A DNA stretch of 64,000 nucleotides, taken from Clostridiales bacterium. GTDB taxonomy: Bacteria > Bacillota > Clostridia > Lachnospirales > Lachnospiraceae. The DNA lies in NCBI GenBank assembly GCA_018372435.1, contig JAHAJA010000001.1:1-64000 (forward strand). The letters run 5' to 3'. A program made the translations under genes and the position numbers. The notes beneath the pieces were generated by a model. That model had not been told where the DNA came from and did not search any database. It saw nothing but the letters and a program-made list of their open reading frames with translations. Below, one piece after another: positions 15,032-24,247 of the stretch. Position 1 is the first letter of the stretch. Each line of letters opens with the position of its first letter.

Positions 15032-15871
15032 ATGGAGTATAAATTGAAACGAATAAAGAGAAGAAGGGTAATACCTGGATTCCCCTTATCAATGGGGATT
15101 ACATTAGCAATGGTTAGTATGATTGTGCTGATTCCCATGGCATCTATTATAATCTGTGCTTCCGACCTTTCTTTACAAGAGTTTATACAAATAGTAACGG
15201 CAAAGGATGTAGTATCGGGATATGTAGTTAGCTTCTCTTGTGCACTTATAGCAGCGATTATAAATTGTATCTTTGGAGTTATCCTCGCTTGGGTATTGGT
15301 TCGATATGAGTTTCCAGGGAAGAGGTTCCTTGATGGAGTAATTGAGCTTCCCTTTGCGCTTCCAACAGCAGTTGCTGGTATATCATTAACGGCATTATAT
15401 TCGGATCAGGGTTGGATTGGCGGTATATTCGCTAAGTTTGGAATTAAGATTGCCTATACGAAAGTAGGGATTACCATTGCAATGATTTTTATAGGAATTC
15501 CTTTCGTAGTTAGAGCGATTCAGCCGGTTTTAGAAAAATTTGATTCACAGTACGAAGAGGCAGCTGCCATGCTTGGAGCGAATGGTAGTAGAACATTCTT
15601 CCGAGTAATCTTCCCTGAGATTTTGCCAGCTATGCTAACCGGATTTGGGTTAGCATTGGCTAGGGGAATTGGTGAGTATGGAAGCGTTGTATTCATAGCA
15701 GGTAATATTCCATATAAAACACAGATTGCACCGCTACTTATTATGTCGAAATTAGAGCAACTGAAATATACCGATGCAACAGCCATTGCGCTAGTTATGC
15801 TAGTGGTATCTTTTCTAATCTTGCTTTTGCTTAATATTATTCAAGTTCATGCAACTAAGAGGACAACATAG
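15032..15871 (+). CDS. cysT: Sulfate ABC transporter permease CysT
   Basis: First inner-membrane permease of the sulfate importer, 279 residues, ATG after GGAAAGGGAG. It has about six membrane segments, the PTAVAGISLTALYSDQGWIG region and the permease loop EEAAAMLGANGSRTFFRVIFPEILPA, all typical of CysT/CysU. It pairs with CysW, which starts 15 bases after its stop. The 97-base gap from the binding protein gene shows no terminator. Confidence 0.92.
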   Translation: MEYKLKRIKRRRVIPGFPLSMGITLAMVSMIVLIPMASIIICASDLSLQEFIQIVTAKDVVSGYVVSFSCALIAAIINCIFGVILAWVLVRYEFPGKRFLDGVIELPFALPTAVAGISLTALYSDQGWIGGIFAKFGIKIAYTKVGITIAMIFIGIPFVVRAIQPVLEKFDSQYEEAAAMLGANGSRTFFRVIFPEILPAMLTGFGLALARGIGEYGSVVFIAGNIPYKTQIAPLLIMSKLEQLKYTDATAIALVMLVVSFLILLLLNIIQVHATKRTT

Positions 15872-15886
15872 AAAGTGGAGGTTGAT

Positions 15887-16729
15887 ATGAGTATAAAACA
15901 AGATTCAGTAGATTTAAAAAGAGGTGCCAAGATTACAAAGACAGTATTAATTACAGTAAGTTTGTTATTTGTCATTATTATGCTTGTAATACCAATGCTT
16001 ATATTAATTGTCTATGCTTTTAAGGATGGATTTACAAAGTACATAGAGGCGATTACAGATACCTATACGATTAAGGCGCTACGGTTAACTATAATAGCAA
16101 CCATTACAGCAGTTGCGATTAATACGTTCTTTGGATTATTCGCAGCTTGGGCAGTTACTAAGTTTTATTTTAGGGGTAAGCAATTACTACTTACATTAAT
16201 TGATATTCCCTTCGCTGTTTCACCAGTAATAGCAGGTTTGATTTTCATTCTTACATTTGGGCGAATTGGTTGGGCACACGGATTTTTAGAGGCTCATAAT
16301 ATTCAGATTGTTTTTGCAGTTCCGGGTGTAATTATCGCTACGATATTTGTAACATTTCCATTCATATCAAGAGAAATCATACCTGTTTTGAATGCGCAAG
16401 GAAAAGATGAGGAAGAGGCGGCAGCACTTATGGGAGCAAGTGGATTCCGTATATTTAGAAAAATAACGCTTCCCCATATGAAGTGGGCGCTGTTATATGG
16501 AATTGTATTATGTAGCGCAAGAGCGATGGGAGAGTTCGGTGCGGTATCTGTTTTGTCAGGGCATCTACGTGGTAAAACCAATACACTTCCTCTACATGTA
16601 GAGATTATATACAATGAGTTCAAATTATCAGCTGCATTTGCGGTGTCGTCAATCCTAGTGGTGTTGGCGGTAATTATATTAATACTGCGAAATATAGTGG
16701 AATATAAGGCGAAGAAGGGAGGACGGTAA
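15887..16729 (+). CDS. cysW: Sulfate ABC transporter permease CysW
   Basis: Second permease subunit, 280 residues. The start at ATG 15887, after GTGGAGG, is preferred over 15875, which overlaps the ribosome site. It shows six hydrophobic segments, DIPFAVSPVIAGLIFILTFG and the cytoplasmic loop EEEAAALMGASGFRIFRKITLPHMK, characteristic of CysW. It forms a heterodimer with CysT and contacts CysA; CysA begins one base after its stop. Confidence 0.92.
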   Translation: MSIKQDSVDLKRGAKITKTVLITVSLLFVIIMLVIPMLILIVYAFKDGFTKYIEAITDTYTIKALRLTIIATITAVAINTFFGLFAAWAVTKFYFRGKQLLLTLIDIPFAVSPVIAGLIFILTFGRIGWAHGFLEAHNIQIVFAVPGVIIATIFVTFPFISREIIPVLNAQGKDEEEAAALMGASGFRIFRKITLPHMKWALLYGIVLCSARAMGEFGAVSVLSGHLRGKTNTLPLHVEIIYNEFKLSAAFAVSSILVVLAVIILILRNIVEYKAKKGGR

Positions 16730-16730
16730 T

Positions 16731-17792
16731 ATGTACGTAGAACTAAAAAATATCACGAAAACGTTTCAAGATTATAAAGCATCGGATAATGTCAGTTTTG
16801 GAATTGAGAAAGGTAAATTAATTGGTTTGTTAGGACCTAGTGGGAGTGGAAAGACAACAATCCTTCGTATGATTGCCGGATTGGAACAGCCAGATTCGGG
16901 AGATATCTTCATTAATGGGGAAAGAGTAAATGATATTCCGGCAAGTAAGAGAGGGATAGGGTTTGTATTCCAAAGTTATGCGCTGTTTCGTTATATGGAT
17001 GTATTCGATAACATTGCATTCGGTTTGGAGATTCAGAAAAAGAATAAGAAAGAAATCAAAGATCGCGTACTCGAATTGATTAAATTAATTGGGTTAGAAG
17101 GGCTTGAACATCGTTATCCTAATCAGTTATCAGGTGGGCAAAGACAAAGAGTTGCATTTGCAAGGGCACTAGCACCGAATCCGCAATTGTTGCTATTAGA
17201 TGAACCATTTGCTGCAATTGATGCCAAGGTAAGACAAGAGCTTAGAAGTTGGCTCAAGGAGATGATTAGCCAAGTTGGAATTACGAGTATATTCGTTACA
17301 CATGACCAAGACGAAGCCATCGAAGTCGCCGATGAGATCATCATAACCAACCAAGGTCGGGTTGATCAGAAGGGTTCTCCCCTTGAGATCTATAAGAAAC
17401 CTGGAACTCCATTTGTTGCACAGTTTATCGGTCAATCTAGCATAGTTGAGGATTACAGTAGCTTAGTTGGGTTCGATAAGGTAGAGTCGATGAATCAAGC
17501 GATTATTCGCCCAGAGTTTATAAGGATAGCAAAACGTGGGGAATTAAAGCAATATCTTAGTGCTGCTGAAGAAGGTATCGTGGAAAGCATTGCTTTTAGG
17601 GGAAATAACTTAGAGGTTAAGGTGCAGGTGAATGGACAGAATTTCACCGCTACAAGGTCTCTTGAGAAGGAAAGCATTCTAGTAGGAGAGGAAGTAGACG
17701 TATTGATCTATCGCTTGTATGTATTTGATGAGGATAGAACCTATTTACTTGAGAATAAAGCAATGAAAGACGATAACCCTGTGTTTATATAA
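16731..17792 (+). CDS. cysA: Sulfate ABC transporter ATPase CysA
   Basis: Energises sulfate uptake. The 353-residue protein has Walker A GPSGSGKTT, signature QLSGGQRQRVAFARAL, Walker B LLLLDEPFAAIDA and H-loop VTHDQDEAIEVADE, followed by a C-terminal TOBE-like domain (residues ~240-345), as in CysA. Its start has a GGAGG site inside the end of cysW. It is the last transporter gene; a 291-base palindromic element begins 8 bases after its stop. Confidence 0.93.
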   Translation: MYVELKNITKTFQDYKASDNVSFGIEKGKLIGLLGPSGSGKTTILRMIAGLEQPDSGDIFINGERVNDIPASKRGIGFVFQSYALFRYMDVFDNIAFGLEIQKKNKKEIKDRVLELIKLIGLEGLEHRYPNQLSGGQRQRVAFARALAPNPQLLLLDEPFAAIDAKVRQELRSWLKEMISQVGITSIFVTHDQDEAIEVADEIIITNQGRVDQKGSPLEIYKKPGTPFVAQFIGQSSIVEDYSSLVGFDKVESMNQAIIRPEFIRIAKRGELKQYLSAAEEGIVESIAFRGNNLEVKVQVNGQNFTATRSLEKESILVGEEVDVLIYRLYVFDEDRTYLLENKAMKDDNPVFI

Positions 17793-17799
17793 GGAGGAC

Positions 17800-18090
17800 G
17801 GTAATCACGAAACCCATGTAGTCTGTATATATACTTCTTTCCTTGTAACTATGCACGAAACACGCTACGTAGGTAAGTGCTTCTAAGTATGTGCATATAG
17901 TTGCTTAAATTGAACGGAATCACTTTCAACACGACATCCTGTCGTGGTGAAAGTTGGCTCGGCGTCCATGCCTCGCCTTCCTACGTTGTCAAGCACATAC
18001 TAAGAAGTACTAATTCTACTACGCTATCGTTTCTTAGCATAGTTACAAGAAAAGAAGTATAGGTTAAGGTTATGGAGTTTCGTAATTACC
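17800..18090. repeat. Large imperfect palindrome (fold-back element)
   Basis: The 291-base sequence reads GGTAATCACGAAAC at its left end and GTTTCGTAATTACC at its right end, which are complementary with one mismatch. Further matched blocks lie inward (TTCCTTGTAACTATGC against GCATAGTTACAAGAA; CTAAGTATGTGC against GCACATACTAAG), and the centre is ACTTTCAACACGACA against TGTCGTGGTGAAAGT around 17937-17939. No open reading frame, transposase or T-run is present. It could be a MITE-like insertion or a very long structured RNA between the transporter and reductase units. From 18091 to 18241 the DNA is very A/T-rich, with short ATATAT palindromes and no clear promoter. Confidence 0.8.
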
Positions 18091-18241
18091 TGAGATTGAG
18101 GTATATGTACATGTTATCAAGTATGAGAATAGATATATGATTACATATATAAGAAACTATATATTTTACTATATATTTTTATATAGATACATAAGTATAT
18201 GAATGCAGATATAGGAATTGAGGCAGAAAGGTAGGGTATGA

Positions 18242-19951
18242 ATGAGTAAAAAAATTACAGTGAAAACCTATAAGACGGATATCTTAATTATCGGTGGTGG
18301 TACAGCTGGATGTTATGCGGCGCTTACCATTCGAGAGAAATCAAGTGCAAGTGTGATTATTGCTGAGAAGGCCAATATTAAAAGAAGTGGTTGTTTAGCA
18401 GCAGGAGTAAATGCCATTAATGCATACATCGTGAAGGGAAGAACCCCTAGAGATTATGTGGAGTATGCTACGAAAGATGCGGCAGGAATTGTGAGAGATG
18501 ATTTGTTACTTACGATGTCAGAAGGACTTAACCGGGTAACTAAGAAACTAGAGGACCTTGGTTTAGTGATTTTGAAAGATGAGAATGGTGAGTATGTCGC
18601 TAGAGGTAATCGTAATATTAAAATCAACGGAGAGAATATTAAGCCGATTCTTGCGGATGCCGTAGATGCTTTGGAGAATGTAACCGTGTTAAACCGAGTT
18701 GCCGTTACGGAGTATCTAGTAAAAGACAATCAAATCTATGGTGCGTTGGCTATTGATACCAAAGAGAATGTGCTTTATGAGATTCATGCAAAGAAAGTAA
18801 TCTGTGCTACTGGTGGTGCGGCAGGATTATATAGACCAAACAATCCGGGATTTTCAAGGCATAAGATGTGGTATCCGCCGTTTAACACAGGTGCGGGATA
18901 TGCCATGGGAATTCTATCAGGAGCAGAGATGACTACCTTTGAGATGCGATTCATTGCCCTACGTTGTAAGGATACCATTGCTCCAACAGGTACCATTGCT
19001 CAGGGAGTGGGAGCAAAACAGGTGAATTCTATAGGAGAGGTATATGACGATAAATACGGGAATACAACTTCGGAGAGAGTATATGGAACGGTACGAGAGA
19101 ACCTAGAAGGGCGAGGACCTTGTTATCTAAGAACCGAAGGGATAACGCAGGAACAGGATAGAGAGCTTCTACGAGCATATCTAAACATGGCACCAAGTCA
19201 AACGCTTAAGTGGATTGAATCTGGTAAGAACCCAAGTGAGCAAAATGTTGAGATAGAGGGTACGGAACCATATATCGTAGGTGGGCATACAGCAAGTGGA
19301 TATTGGGTAGATACCAATAGGCAGACCACAATACAAGGACTATATGCGGCAGGTGATGTAGCAGGTGGATGTCCGCAAAAATATGTTACAGGTGCATTAG
19401 TTGAGGGTGAAATTGCAGCAAATGCAGTTGTAGAAGCAATTGAGGAAGATAAAGGTAAGAGTGAAAACATTGACCATAGTTATTCAGAGGTTGATTTCAT
19501 TAGAGATAAGAAAAAGGAAATAGAATCCATTCTTAACCGTGAAGATGCTATCTTTACAACAGAGCAATTAGAAGAGGCAATGCAGAAGGTTATGGATACC
19601 TACGCAGGAGGGATTGGCAGTCATTATCAATATAATGAAAAGCAATTAGATCTAGCGGAGGAAAAGATTGAACAGATTATTAAGTTAAGCGAACGCTTAC
19701 AGGCGGCTAATATGCATGAATTGCTATTTGTATATGAATTACGAGAGCGACTGGTTGTCTGTCAAAGTGTAATCGCACATCTTAAGGCAAGAAAAGAAAC
19801 GAGATGGCATAGTTTTGCAGAAAACTTAGATTACCCGGATAGCAGTGAGAATTGGTTACGATATGTGAACTCAAAACGAGATGATGGAGAACTTAAGATA
19901 ATCTATCGAGACTTGGTAAAGCGAGGTGAGACTTATGAGCATAGCAATTAG
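18242..19951 (+). CDS. aprA: APS reductase-like flavoprotein, alpha subunit
   Basis: FAD protein that, with the next small ferredoxin, should reduce adenosine 5'-phosphosulfate to sulfite and AMP. The 569-residue protein belongs to the fumarate reductase/AprA flavoprotein family: ADP-binding IIGGGTAGCYAALTIRE at residues ~13-29, NIKRSGCLAAGVNAINAY, GGHTASGYWVD and GLYAAGDVAGGCPQKYVTGA. It is shorter than dissimilatory AprA (about 620-660 residues). Its neighbours CysD and CysN make APS, which supports the assignment over fumarate reductase. The stop overlaps the aprB start by 17 bases. Confidence 0.85.
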   Translation: MSKKITVKTYKTDILIIGGGTAGCYAALTIREKSSASVIIAEKANIKRSGCLAAGVNAINAYIVKGRTPRDYVEYATKDAAGIVRDDLLLTMSEGLNRVTKKLEDLGLVILKDENGEYVARGNRNIKINGENIKPILADAVDALENVTVLNRVAVTEYLVKDNQIYGALAIDTKENVLYEIHAKKVICATGGAAGLYRPNNPGFSRHKMWYPPFNTGAGYAMGILSGAEMTTFEMRFIALRCKDTIAPTGTIAQGVGAKQVNSIGEVYDDKYGNTTSERVYGTVRENLEGRGPCYLRTEGITQEQDRELLRAYLNMAPSQTLKWIESGKNPSEQNVEIEGTEPYIVGGHTASGYWVDTNRQTTIQGLYAAGDVAGGCPQKYVTGALVEGEIAANAVVEAIEEDKGKSENIDHSYSEVDFIRDKKKEIESILNREDAIFTTEQLEEAMQKVMDTYAGGIGSHYQYNEKQLDLAEEKIEQIIKLSERLQAANMHELLFVYELRERLVVCQSVIAHLKARKETRWHSFAENLDYPDSSENWLRYVNSKRDDGELKIIYRDLVKRGETYEHSN

Positions 19952-20249
19952 TCAGAGTAAATGTACTGGTTGCAAGAAGTGTACCACGGTTTGTCCAGGG
20001 AGTTTGCTATCACTGAATGAGAATAAGAAGGCATATATTGAGTATCCAAAAGATTGTTGGGGCTGTGCCTCTTGCGTGAAAGAATGCAAATTCGGAGCTA
20101 TTTCCTTATATCTTGGAGCAGACATTGGAGGAAGAGGAAGTCATCTTTCTACAAAGTGTGAAGAAGATATTGTAACTTGGTTAATTGAGAACCCTAATGG
20201 AGAGAATCAAACGATTGTAATCAATCGTAAGGAATCTAATAAGTATTAG
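19935..20249 (+). CDS. aprB: APS reductase-like beta subunit, 2x4Fe-4S ferredoxin
   Basis: Electron-transfer subunit of 104 residues with two cluster motifs, CTGCKKCTTVCPG and CWGCASCVKECKFGAI. The start is ATG 19935 after GCGAGGTGAG; the in-frame ATG at 19926 is less well placed. Dissimilatory AprB is about 150 residues with a C-terminal tail that wraps AprA; here the tail is shorter, which fits a compact assimilatory version. The tight overlap with aprA implies equal synthesis. Confidence 0.85.
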   Translation: MSIAISQSKCTGCKKCTTVCPGSLLSLNENKKAYIEYPKDCWGCASCVKECKFGAISLYLGADIGGRGSHLSTKCEEDIVTWLIENPNGENQTIVINRKESNKY

Positions 20250-20267
20250 ATAATAAGGAGGAATAAT

Positions 20268-21068
20268 ATGGATCATTTGGATACATTGGAAGCGGAAAGT
20301 ATATTTATTCTAAGGGAGGCGTACAAGAAATTAGGAAAGCTTGGTATGCTTTGGTCAATCGGAAAGGATTCTACAGTTTTATTATGGTTAGCAAAGAAAG
20401 CATTTTTTGGACATTGTCCATTTCCATTCATTCATGTAGATACTACGTACAAGATTCCAGAGATGATCGCTTATCGTGATAAGGTGGCGAAGGAATTAAA
20501 CTTAGACTTAATCGTACATACAAACTGGGAAGCAATTAATGCTGGTATGGGACCTGAACAAGGTAGATTAGTATGCTGTAAGGCATTGAAGACAGAAGGG
20601 TTACAACAAGTAGTTAAGAAATACGAATTTGATGGTTTGATCGTTGGTGTTCGTCGTGATGAAGAAGGTTCTCGCTCGAAAGAGAGAGTGTTCTCAGAAC
20701 GTAATAAGAATGATGAGTGGGATTATTCAAACCAACCACCTGAACTTTGGGATCAGTTTAAGACAGATTTTCCAAAGGGTAACCATATTCGAGTGCATCC
20801 GCTATTGCATTGGAATGAAATTGATATCTGGGAGTATATCAAAAGAGAAAATATGCCTATTATCGATTTGTATTTTGCAAGAGATGGTAAACGTTATCGT
20901 AGTTTAGGTTGTGCGCCTTGTACAGGTAAGATTGATTCGAATGCAACATCAGTTACAGACATTATAGAAGAGTTGAAGCACACAACAGTAAGTGAACGCG
21001 CTGGAAGGGCACAAGACCAGGAAGATTCTTATGCAATGCAAAAGTTACGTAAAGACGGATACATGTAA
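20268..21068 (+). CDS. cysD: Sulfate adenylyltransferase subunit 2
   Basis: Makes APS from sulfate and ATP together with CysN. The 266-residue protein of the PAPS reductase/ATP-sulfurylase fold has the PP-loop SIGKDST (residues 30-36), FIHVDTTYKIPEM, GVRRDEEGSRSKERVFS and the C-terminal LGCAPCTG. Start ATG 20268 after AAGGAGG. The length is slightly below that of E. coli CysD (302). It is the third gene of the unit that begins with aprA. Confidence 0.94.
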   Translation: MDHLDTLEAESIFILREAYKKLGKLGMLWSIGKDSTVLLWLAKKAFFGHCPFPFIHVDTTYKIPEMIAYRDKVAKELNLDLIVHTNWEAINAGMGPEQGRLVCCKALKTEGLQQVVKKYEFDGLIVGVRRDEEGSRSKERVFSERNKNDEWDYSNQPPELWDQFKTDFPKGNHIRVHPLLHWNEIDIWEYIKRENMPIIDLYFARDGKRYRSLGCAPCTGKIDSNATSVTDIIEELKHTTVSERAGRAQDQEDSYAMQKLRKDGYM

Positions 21069-21121
21069 AATTTGTGTCTGCTTCAAAAGCAGGCGATAGA
21101 AAGGGTATGGTTATTAATATG
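21069..21121 (+). repeat. Start-codon-delivering repeat, copy C
   Basis: Begins with TTTGTGTCTGC as in copy A, has a CTGC...GCAG hairpin in place of the central section, and ends AGAAAGGGTATGG followed by TTATTAATATG, where the final ATG starts cysN. It is the most diverged of the three copies (see 3371-3445 and 53192-53265). Confidence 0.6.
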
Positions 21122-22831
21122 GCTCAGATTGAAAATATTGATAGATTAAAGATAGTAGTTGTAGGGCATGTCGATCATGGTAAGTCGACGGTTATTGGAC
21201 GCCTATTATATGATACACATTCGTTACCACAGGGGACGATTGACAAGGTTAAAAGGATTGCTAAGGAGACAGGAAAACCATTCGAATATGCGTATTTATT
21301 AGACGCATTTGAAGAAGAACAAAAGCAAGGGATAACCATTGATACCACACAGATTCAGTTTCAAACAGAGAAGAGAGAGTATGTAATTATTGATGCTCCA
21401 GGTCATAAGGAATTCCTTAAGAATATGATTTCGGGTGCAGCCAATGCAGAAGCGGCATTTCTTATCATTGATGCCAAGGAAGGTGTACAAGAGCAGTCGA
21501 AGCGACATGCATATATTCTATCTTTAATTGGAATCAAGAAAGTTTATGTTGTGTTGAACAAGATGGACCTGGTTGATTATTCGAAGGAAGTATATGAATC
21601 AGTTAAGAAGGATATGATGGAATTCCTTGATACACTTAATATTAAACCAATTGATTATATTCCAATCTCAGCGTATTACGGGGAGAATATATTAGAGAAA
21701 TCAGAGAAATTAGATTGGTTCACAGGTAAGTCTGTGATCGAGGCAATGGATAGTATAGAGAAAGAAAAAGGCCTTGATAAGAAACCACTTCGTTTTCCTA
21801 TTCAAGATGTCTACAAATTTGATGACCGCAGAATTATTGCAGGCCGTATTGAGTCAGGAACTCTACAAGTAGGCGATGAGATTACGATATATCCAGAGGG
21901 CAAGAAGACGACGGTTAAGACAATTGAATACTGGGCAGACAGAGATAAGACAGATGTTGTATCAGCAGGTCAGGCAGTGGGAATCACGGTAAGTGATGAA
22001 TTCTTTAATAAGCGTGGAGAAATAATTGCCTTTGAGGATAGTAACCCGCTTGTAACGAACTCCTTCCGTGCAAGTATCTTCTGGATGGGTAAGAATAATT
22101 TAATTAAGAATAAGAAATATAAGATTAAGTTAGCAACGAGGGAAATCGAAGGAGAATTAGAAGAGATTATCAAAGTTATCGATGCTTCTAGTTTGGATTC
22201 AAGTGAACAGGTTCAAAAGGTAGCGCTCAATGATGTTGCTGAGGTTATTATAACTACCAAAGAGCCAGTTGCATTTGATCAATTTTCTCAAAGTCAGGTA
22301 ACGGGAAGATTTGTAATCGTTGATGGGTATGATGTTGCAGGTGGTGGAATTATAACACAGGCAGAGGAAGAGAAAGAGAACAAAGAGTTAGAGACGTTCC
22401 GTAATGGTAAGTTGAAAGCAAGAGGAGATATCTTCGAAGAATTCTACTATAATGTAGAACAATTTACAGTAAACAAAACAGGGGTGACAACGAATACATA
22501 TACAATTGGAGATGTAATTCCACTAAAAGGGGAAAGTTACGAATATCCACAGTATTTTGATATCCTAGAATTACGTGATAAAGTGGCAATCCAAATCAGA
22601 GATGGAAAGATTGCTGATATTATCCCATTACAAGAGTATCGTTATGGAGGTCATCCGATTACAAACGGAAGAGGCTTCGCAGCGAAAGTGAACTCTGAGG
22701 AAGAATTAAAACAATTCTTACAAGAATATCAAGAGTTAGATGAAAGAAGTGAAGTTGCATTCTTGAGTAAATGGTTATCTTTCGATACCTACCGTTGGGT
22801 AGTATTTCATGGTAATTATTGGGTGATATAA
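21119..22831 (+). CDS. cysN: Sulfate adenylyltransferase subunit 1 (GTPase) with extra C-terminal domain
   Basis: GTPase that drives APS formation by CysD. Residues 1-413 are a standard EF-Tu-like CysN with G1 GHVDHGKST, G3 DAPGHKEF and G4 NKMDL, ending at GRFVIVDGYDVAGGGIITQ. Residues ~414-570 are an additional domain not found in E. coli CysN (475 residues) and not a CysC APS-kinase, because no second P-loop is present. It starts with a charged linker and contains EFYYNVEQFTVNK and GRGFAAKVNSEEELKQF. Start ATG 21119 is at the end of the repeat. The gene is 50 bases after cysD. Confidence 0.92.
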   Translation: MAQIENIDRLKIVVVGHVDHGKSTVIGRLLYDTHSLPQGTIDKVKRIAKETGKPFEYAYLLDAFEEEQKQGITIDTTQIQFQTEKREYVIIDAPGHKEFLKNMISGAANAEAAFLIIDAKEGVQEQSKRHAYILSLIGIKKVYVVLNKMDLVDYSKEVYESVKKDMMEFLDTLNIKPIDYIPISAYYGENILEKSEKLDWFTGKSVIEAMDSIEKEKGLDKKPLRFPIQDVYKFDDRRIIAGRIESGTLQVGDEITIYPEGKKTTVKTIEYWADRDKTDVVSAGQAVGITVSDEFFNKRGEIIAFEDSNPLVTNSFRASIFWMGKNNLIKNKKYKIKLATREIEGELEEIIKVIDASSLDSSEQVQKVALNDVAEVIITTKEPVAFDQFSQSQVTGRFVIVDGYDVAGGGIITQAEEEKENKELETFRNGKLKARGDIFEEFYYNVEQFTVNKTGVTTNTYTIGDVIPLKGESYEYPQYFDILELRDKVAIQIRDGKIADIIPLQEYRYGGHPITNGRGFAAKVNSEEELKQFLQEYQELDERSEVAFLSKWLSFDTYRWVVFHGNYWVI

Positions 22832-22883
22832 GGTAACAACGATTGATCAGTGCCTGTATTAGTTATGATGAGGGGGAAGAATT

Positions 22884-24125
22884 ATGGAAGAAACGATAAA
22901 GTTCAATACAGCTTTGCTACATAGTAATGTAGAAGGTGATAAGAAGACTGGTGCAACGCTAACACCAATCTATCAAGCTAGTGCCTTTGAACAGGAATCG
23001 GCAGAGAAGTTAGAGAGAGTGTTTATGAACGCTATGCCGGGTTATTCTTATACAAGAGTTAGTAATCCAACCAATACCTCCTTTGAACAACGAATTACGA
23101 ACTTAGAAGGGGGAATTAGCACCGTGGCGTGTGCATCGGGGATGGCAGCAATCTTCAACGCCATTATGAATGTAGTGCAAAGTTCTGATGAGATTATCTC
23201 AAGTGTAGGAATATTCGGTGGAACAATCGGATTATTCAAGGATTTGGAAGCGTTTGACATACATACTAAGTATATTCTTCAGACAACACCAGAAGAGATT
23301 GAGAAGAATATTACAGAGCGTACGAAGGTGATCTTCGCAGAAACAATTGGAAACCCTAAGCTAGATGTATTAGATATAGAGGCAATTGCTGCGGTTGCGA
23401 AGAAACATAAAGTCCTATTCATAGTGGATAATACTATAGCTACACCATATCTCGTAAAACCATTACAGCTGGGTGCTGATATCGTAATCCATTCTTCCTC
23501 AAAATACATTAACGGTAGCGGTAACTCTATAAGTGGAGTAATAACGGATAGTGGTAAGTTCAAATGGAATGAGAAACAGTACCCACAGATTATGAAGTAT
23601 AAAAAGATGGGGCCATATGCCTATGTTGCAAAACTTAGAGAGACGATTTTTCGCAATACGGGAGCTTGTTTGTCACCATTTAATTCCTTTCTTAATTGCA
23701 TAGGGCTGGAGACGCTAGGACTACGCATGGAACGTGCCTGTGCCAATGCATTAGCTTTGGCTAAGTGGTTTGAAACATGTGATCAGGTAGAATATGTGAA
23801 TTATCCAGGGCTAGGAAGTAGTCCATATCACGAGATAGCGAAGAGGCAGTTTCATAATGAGTACGGTGCCATGGTGACGATACGAATGGGATCGAAAGAA
23901 AAGGCATTCGCTGTTATTAATAGTCTTAACTATGCATTGCAGGTGGCTAACATAGGCGACGCTAAGACGCTAGTAATCCATCCGGCTTCCACTATTTATC
24001 ATTCAAGTTCTAGTACGGAGAAGGAGAATGCAGGAGTATATGAGGATTTGATTCGTATAAGTGTCGGAATTGAAGATATAGAGGATTTGATTGCAGATTT
24101 CAAACAAGCAATTGAGAATAGTTAA
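22884..24125 (+). CDS. metY: O-acetylhomoserine sulfhydrylase-type enzyme
   Basis: PLP enzyme that makes homocysteine from O-acetylhomoserine and a sulfide donor; family members can also take methanethiol to give methionine. The 413-residue protein of the Cys/Met PLP family has YSYTRVSNPT, the PLP-lysine motif SSSKY (Lys207) and PGLGSSPYHE. ATG 22884 follows GAGGGGG. Its position before a sulfite reductase, a ThiS-like carrier, an E1 enzyme and a JAMM protease matches the thiocarboxylate-dependent homocysteine route. It may also accept methanethiol from the nitrogenase-like system (inference). Confidence 0.87.
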   Translation: MEETIKFNTALLHSNVEGDKKTGATLTPIYQASAFEQESAEKLERVFMNAMPGYSYTRVSNPTNTSFEQRITNLEGGISTVACASGMAAIFNAIMNVVQSSDEIISSVGIFGGTIGLFKDLEAFDIHTKYILQTTPEEIEKNITERTKVIFAETIGNPKLDVLDIEAIAAVAKKHKVLFIVDNTIATPYLVKPLQLGADIVIHSSSKYINGSGNSISGVITDSGKFKWNEKQYPQIMKYKKMGPYAYVAKLRETIFRNTGACLSPFNSFLNCIGLETLGLRMERACANALALAKWFETCDQVEYVNYPGLGSSPYHEIAKRQFHNEYGAMVTIRMGSKEKAFAVINSLNYALQVANIGDAKTLVIHPASTIYHSSSSTEKENAGVYEDLIRISVGIEDIEDLIADFKQAIENS

Positions 24126-24247
24126 GAACTAAGTTACTGATTGATTGAACTGTGACATCATCATATTGATAGTTATTTGTGAAACTCTTTGCAATGGAGA
24201 AGTTTCGCATACACCTAAATCATATTGAAATTAAAGGAGAGATAATA

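Noticed and set aside
17800..18090. Insertion sequence at the large palindrome
   Set aside because: No transposase frame and no clear target duplication are visible, so only a MITE-like or structural repeat is claimed.
18242..20249. Fumarate reductase or succinate dehydrogenase
   Set aside because: The flavoprotein family overlaps, but the tiny ferredoxin partner, the absence of a membrane anchor and the neighbouring cysD/cysN indicate APS reductase.
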